Positions 14,938 to 16,205 of a stretch of 16,205 nucleotides of DNA are shown one piece after another. How positions within the stretch are numbered: the first letter of the stretch is position 1; every line of letters begins with the position of its first letter. Made by a program: the position numbers and the translations under genes. The notes under the pieces are model-generated. The model ran no database searches and had not been told where the DNA came from. It was given only the letters and a program-made list of their open reading frames with translations. The stretch covers positions 1-16,205 of the forward strand of contig CAZCBD010000041.1 of assembly GCA_964496755.1 (NCBI GenBank), read 5' to 3'. Source of the DNA: CAZCBD01 sp964496755 (GTDB lineage Bacteria > Bacteroidota > Ignavibacteria > Ignavibacteriales > Melioribacteraceae).

Positions 14938-16145
14938 ATTTTCACCTTGGAAGACATAAGAAGGTCATTTAATTTATCAGTTATATTTAATGAATTTAAA
15001 ACTTCGAAATCTAAGCTGGTTTCAGTAAAATCAATTTTAGACAATTCTTTTTCAGTAGCAGTAGCAAAAATACCGGCAAAAACTTTCGCAATTGATAAAC
15101 ATAGCAGCGGATTAATAGTTAGTGGTTTTGCCTCAGATGGCCTATTGTGAAAAGCAACGGCCTCAACAATTTGTTCAGGCAAACCCCACAAACCCAATAA
15201 ATATGCCCCGACTTCGGCATGAGTAGTTTTAAATAATTTCTTTTCCGCTTCAATAAAGCTTAATTCTTCTTCTCCCATTATAGTTAGTATTTTTTCATAA
15301 TAATCGGGAACCTGAAACAAAACCACTTTTCCGATATCGTGTAAAATGCCTGCTATGTAAGCATCATCCACTTGATGTTTATCGCCCCCCAATTCTTTCA
15401 TTATATTTTTTGAAAGATTCCCAATAGTAAAACTATATTCCCATAAAGTATCTAAATAAAATTGTGCTTCCTTTGGAATTTTTACTCCTCCATAGGTTTC
15501 AATATAAAGCACCAAAGATTTTATAATATTAATTCCTAACAGGCTTGTTGCTTGCATTGGGCTGGTTATTCTTGAAGGTAAACCGAAGAAAGCCGAATTA
15601 ACCAATTGCAACACTTTGGCCGAAAGAGTTATATCCTGAGCAATAATTTGTCCTACTTTTTGAGTAGAAATATTTTCATGATTTAATTCATCTTTCAATT
15701 TCATATATGTGGCCGGCATTACCGGTAATTCACCAATTCCATTTACAATTTTCACCAACTCTTCATCTTCAACCAGACTTCTAATTTTCAAAGTTTTTTC
15801 AATTGTAATTTTCAGGGTTTCAGAATCGCACGGCTTAGCTAAAAACTGGTGAGCAGTTTGGGTTGAACGAAGTGCCATTTCTTCATTGGAATGCCCGCTT
15901 AAAATTATTCTTATTACCTGAGGATACTTTTCTTGAACATGTTTTAATAATGTTGCCCCATCCATTCCCGGCATTCTCATATCGGTTACAATAACATCAT
16001 ATTTTTCTTTTTCCAAAAGTTTTAACGTTTCTTCACCACTTAAAACAAAGGACATTTCCCATTCTTTGCGCATTGAATAAAGCATTCTCTTTAATCCATG
16101 CACTACATTTTCTTCGTCATCAACAAAAATAATTTTTAATCTCAT
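14934..16145 (-). CDS. Response regulator with HDOD output domain
   Basis: This 403-residue cytoplasmic protein has an intact receiver at 1-122: Asp9/Asp10, phospho-Asp55 in VTDMRMPGMDG, Ser83 and Lys104 in FLAKPC. An HDOD domain follows at ~130-335: LPVMPATYMKLKDEL, IIAQDITLSAKVLQLVNSAF, the region around TSLLGINIIKSLVL, and GILHDIGKVVLF, with His269-Asp270 kept. AFHNRP follows at 331-336. HDOD domains are HD-superfamily relatives used in signalling; most lack proven catalysis. GGAG in the tail of the upstream kinase gene lies five bases before the ATG at 16145. It starts 2 bases after the upstream stop and ends in a 4-base overlap with the next gene, so it is the middle of a tightly coupled operon. 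Confidence 0.93.
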   Translation of the reverse strand: MRLKIIFVDDEENVVHGLKRMLYSMRKEWEMSFVLSGEETLKLLEKEKYDVIVTDMRMPGMDGATLLKHVQEKYPQVIRIILSGHSNEEMALRSTQTAHQFLAKPCDSETLKITIEKTLKIRSLVEDEELVKIVNGIGELPVMPATYMKLKDELNHENISTQKVGQIIAQDITLSAKVLQLVNSAFFGLPSRITSPMQATSLLGINIIKSLVLYIETYGGVKIPKEAQFYLDTLWEYSFTIGNLSKNIMKELGGDKHQVDDAYIAGILHDIGKVVLFQVPDYYEKILTIMGEEELSFIEAEKKLFKTTHAEVGAYLLGLWGLPEQIVEAVAFHNRPSEAKPLTINPLLCLSIAKVFAGIFATATEKELSKIDFTETSLDFEVLNSLNITDKLNDLLMSSKVKI

Positions 16146-16147
16146 TA

Positions 16148-16205
16148 TTACTCCGAACTATTTCGTGGTATTTTAATAATAAAGGTTGTTCCTTCGCCGT
16201 ATTCA
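16148..16205 (-). CDS. C-terminal end of a probable histidine kinase, cut by window edge
   Basis: Only the last 18 codons are visible: EYGEGTTFIIKIPRNSSE, then TAA at 16150-16148. The G-E-G-T-T-F-x-I-x-(I/L)-P pattern is the typical last strand of a HATPase_c domain, so this is very likely the sensor kinase heading the signalling operon. The next start codon is 2 bases away, and its ribosome binding site lies inside this gene. Confidence 0.65.
   Translation of the reverse strand, partial: EYGEGTTFIIKIPRNSSE

Noticed and set aside
1..16205. tRNA, rRNA, CRISPR array, insertion sequence or prophage
   Set aside because: No cloverleaf, conserved rRNA segment, regularly spaced repeat, transposase or integrase motif was seen on either strand by eye.

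Overview
The window is a strongly AT-rich stretch of bacterial chromosome with ordinary, densely packed housekeeping and signalling genes. It has no phage, transposon, CRISPR, rRNA or tRNA genes that I can see. The gene set suggests the Bacteroidota/Chlorobiota/Ignavibacteriota (FCB) lineage: a four-repeat carboxypeptidase-regulatory-like lipoprotein, a long REC-REC-PEP-synthase-like protein, NADP-type glutamate dehydrogenase, a short LTA-synthase-like sulfatase and an MlaE permease. Several genes carry clear Shine-Dalgarno sequences (GGAG, AGGAG, GAGG), which fits Ignavibacteria-like organisms better than Bacteroidia, where such sites are rare. This placement is inference only.

Layout, left to right. 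Positions 1-9325 are all on the minus strand. Read in the direction of transcription (right to left) they hold an MlaE-type lipid-transport permease (9325-8549), a 550-base non-coding region with inverted repeats, gdhA (7993-6632), a 997-residue receiver/ATP-grasp protein (6558-3565), an AlaA-like aminotransferase (3468-2263), a repeat lipoprotein (2248-1121) and an M16 zinc protease that runs off the left edge. At 9326-9476 the strand switches. Two plus-strand genes follow: ilvE (9477-10541) and a membrane sulfatase/phosphoglycerol-transferase-like protein (10612-12585). These converge on a minus-strand signalling operon that enters from the right edge: the tail of a histidine kinase, REC-HDOD, REC-HisKA-HATPase and REC-degenerate HD-GYP.

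How the genes relate. gdhA, the AlaA-like enzyme and ilvE all use the glutamate/2-oxoglutarate pair, so the left and centre have an amino-nitrogen theme, though they are not one operon. The right-hand signalling genes are tightly coupled (2-base gap, then a 4-base ATGA overlap) and look like one phosphorelay unit with several receiver outputs.

The most unusual items are: (a) the REC-REC-ATP-grasp protein, which has the nucleotide-binding half of PEP synthase but neither the phospho-histidine nor the PEP-binding domain; (b) the HD-GYP-like protein that has lost its H-D and most other metal ligands, followed by an out-of-frame coding-like tail that suggests a one-base frameshift; (c) an imperfect tandem duplication of the last ~36 bases of the MlaE gene, which doubles its stop codon; and (d) three strong intrinsic terminators, each ending only about 20-26 bases before the next co-directional start codon.
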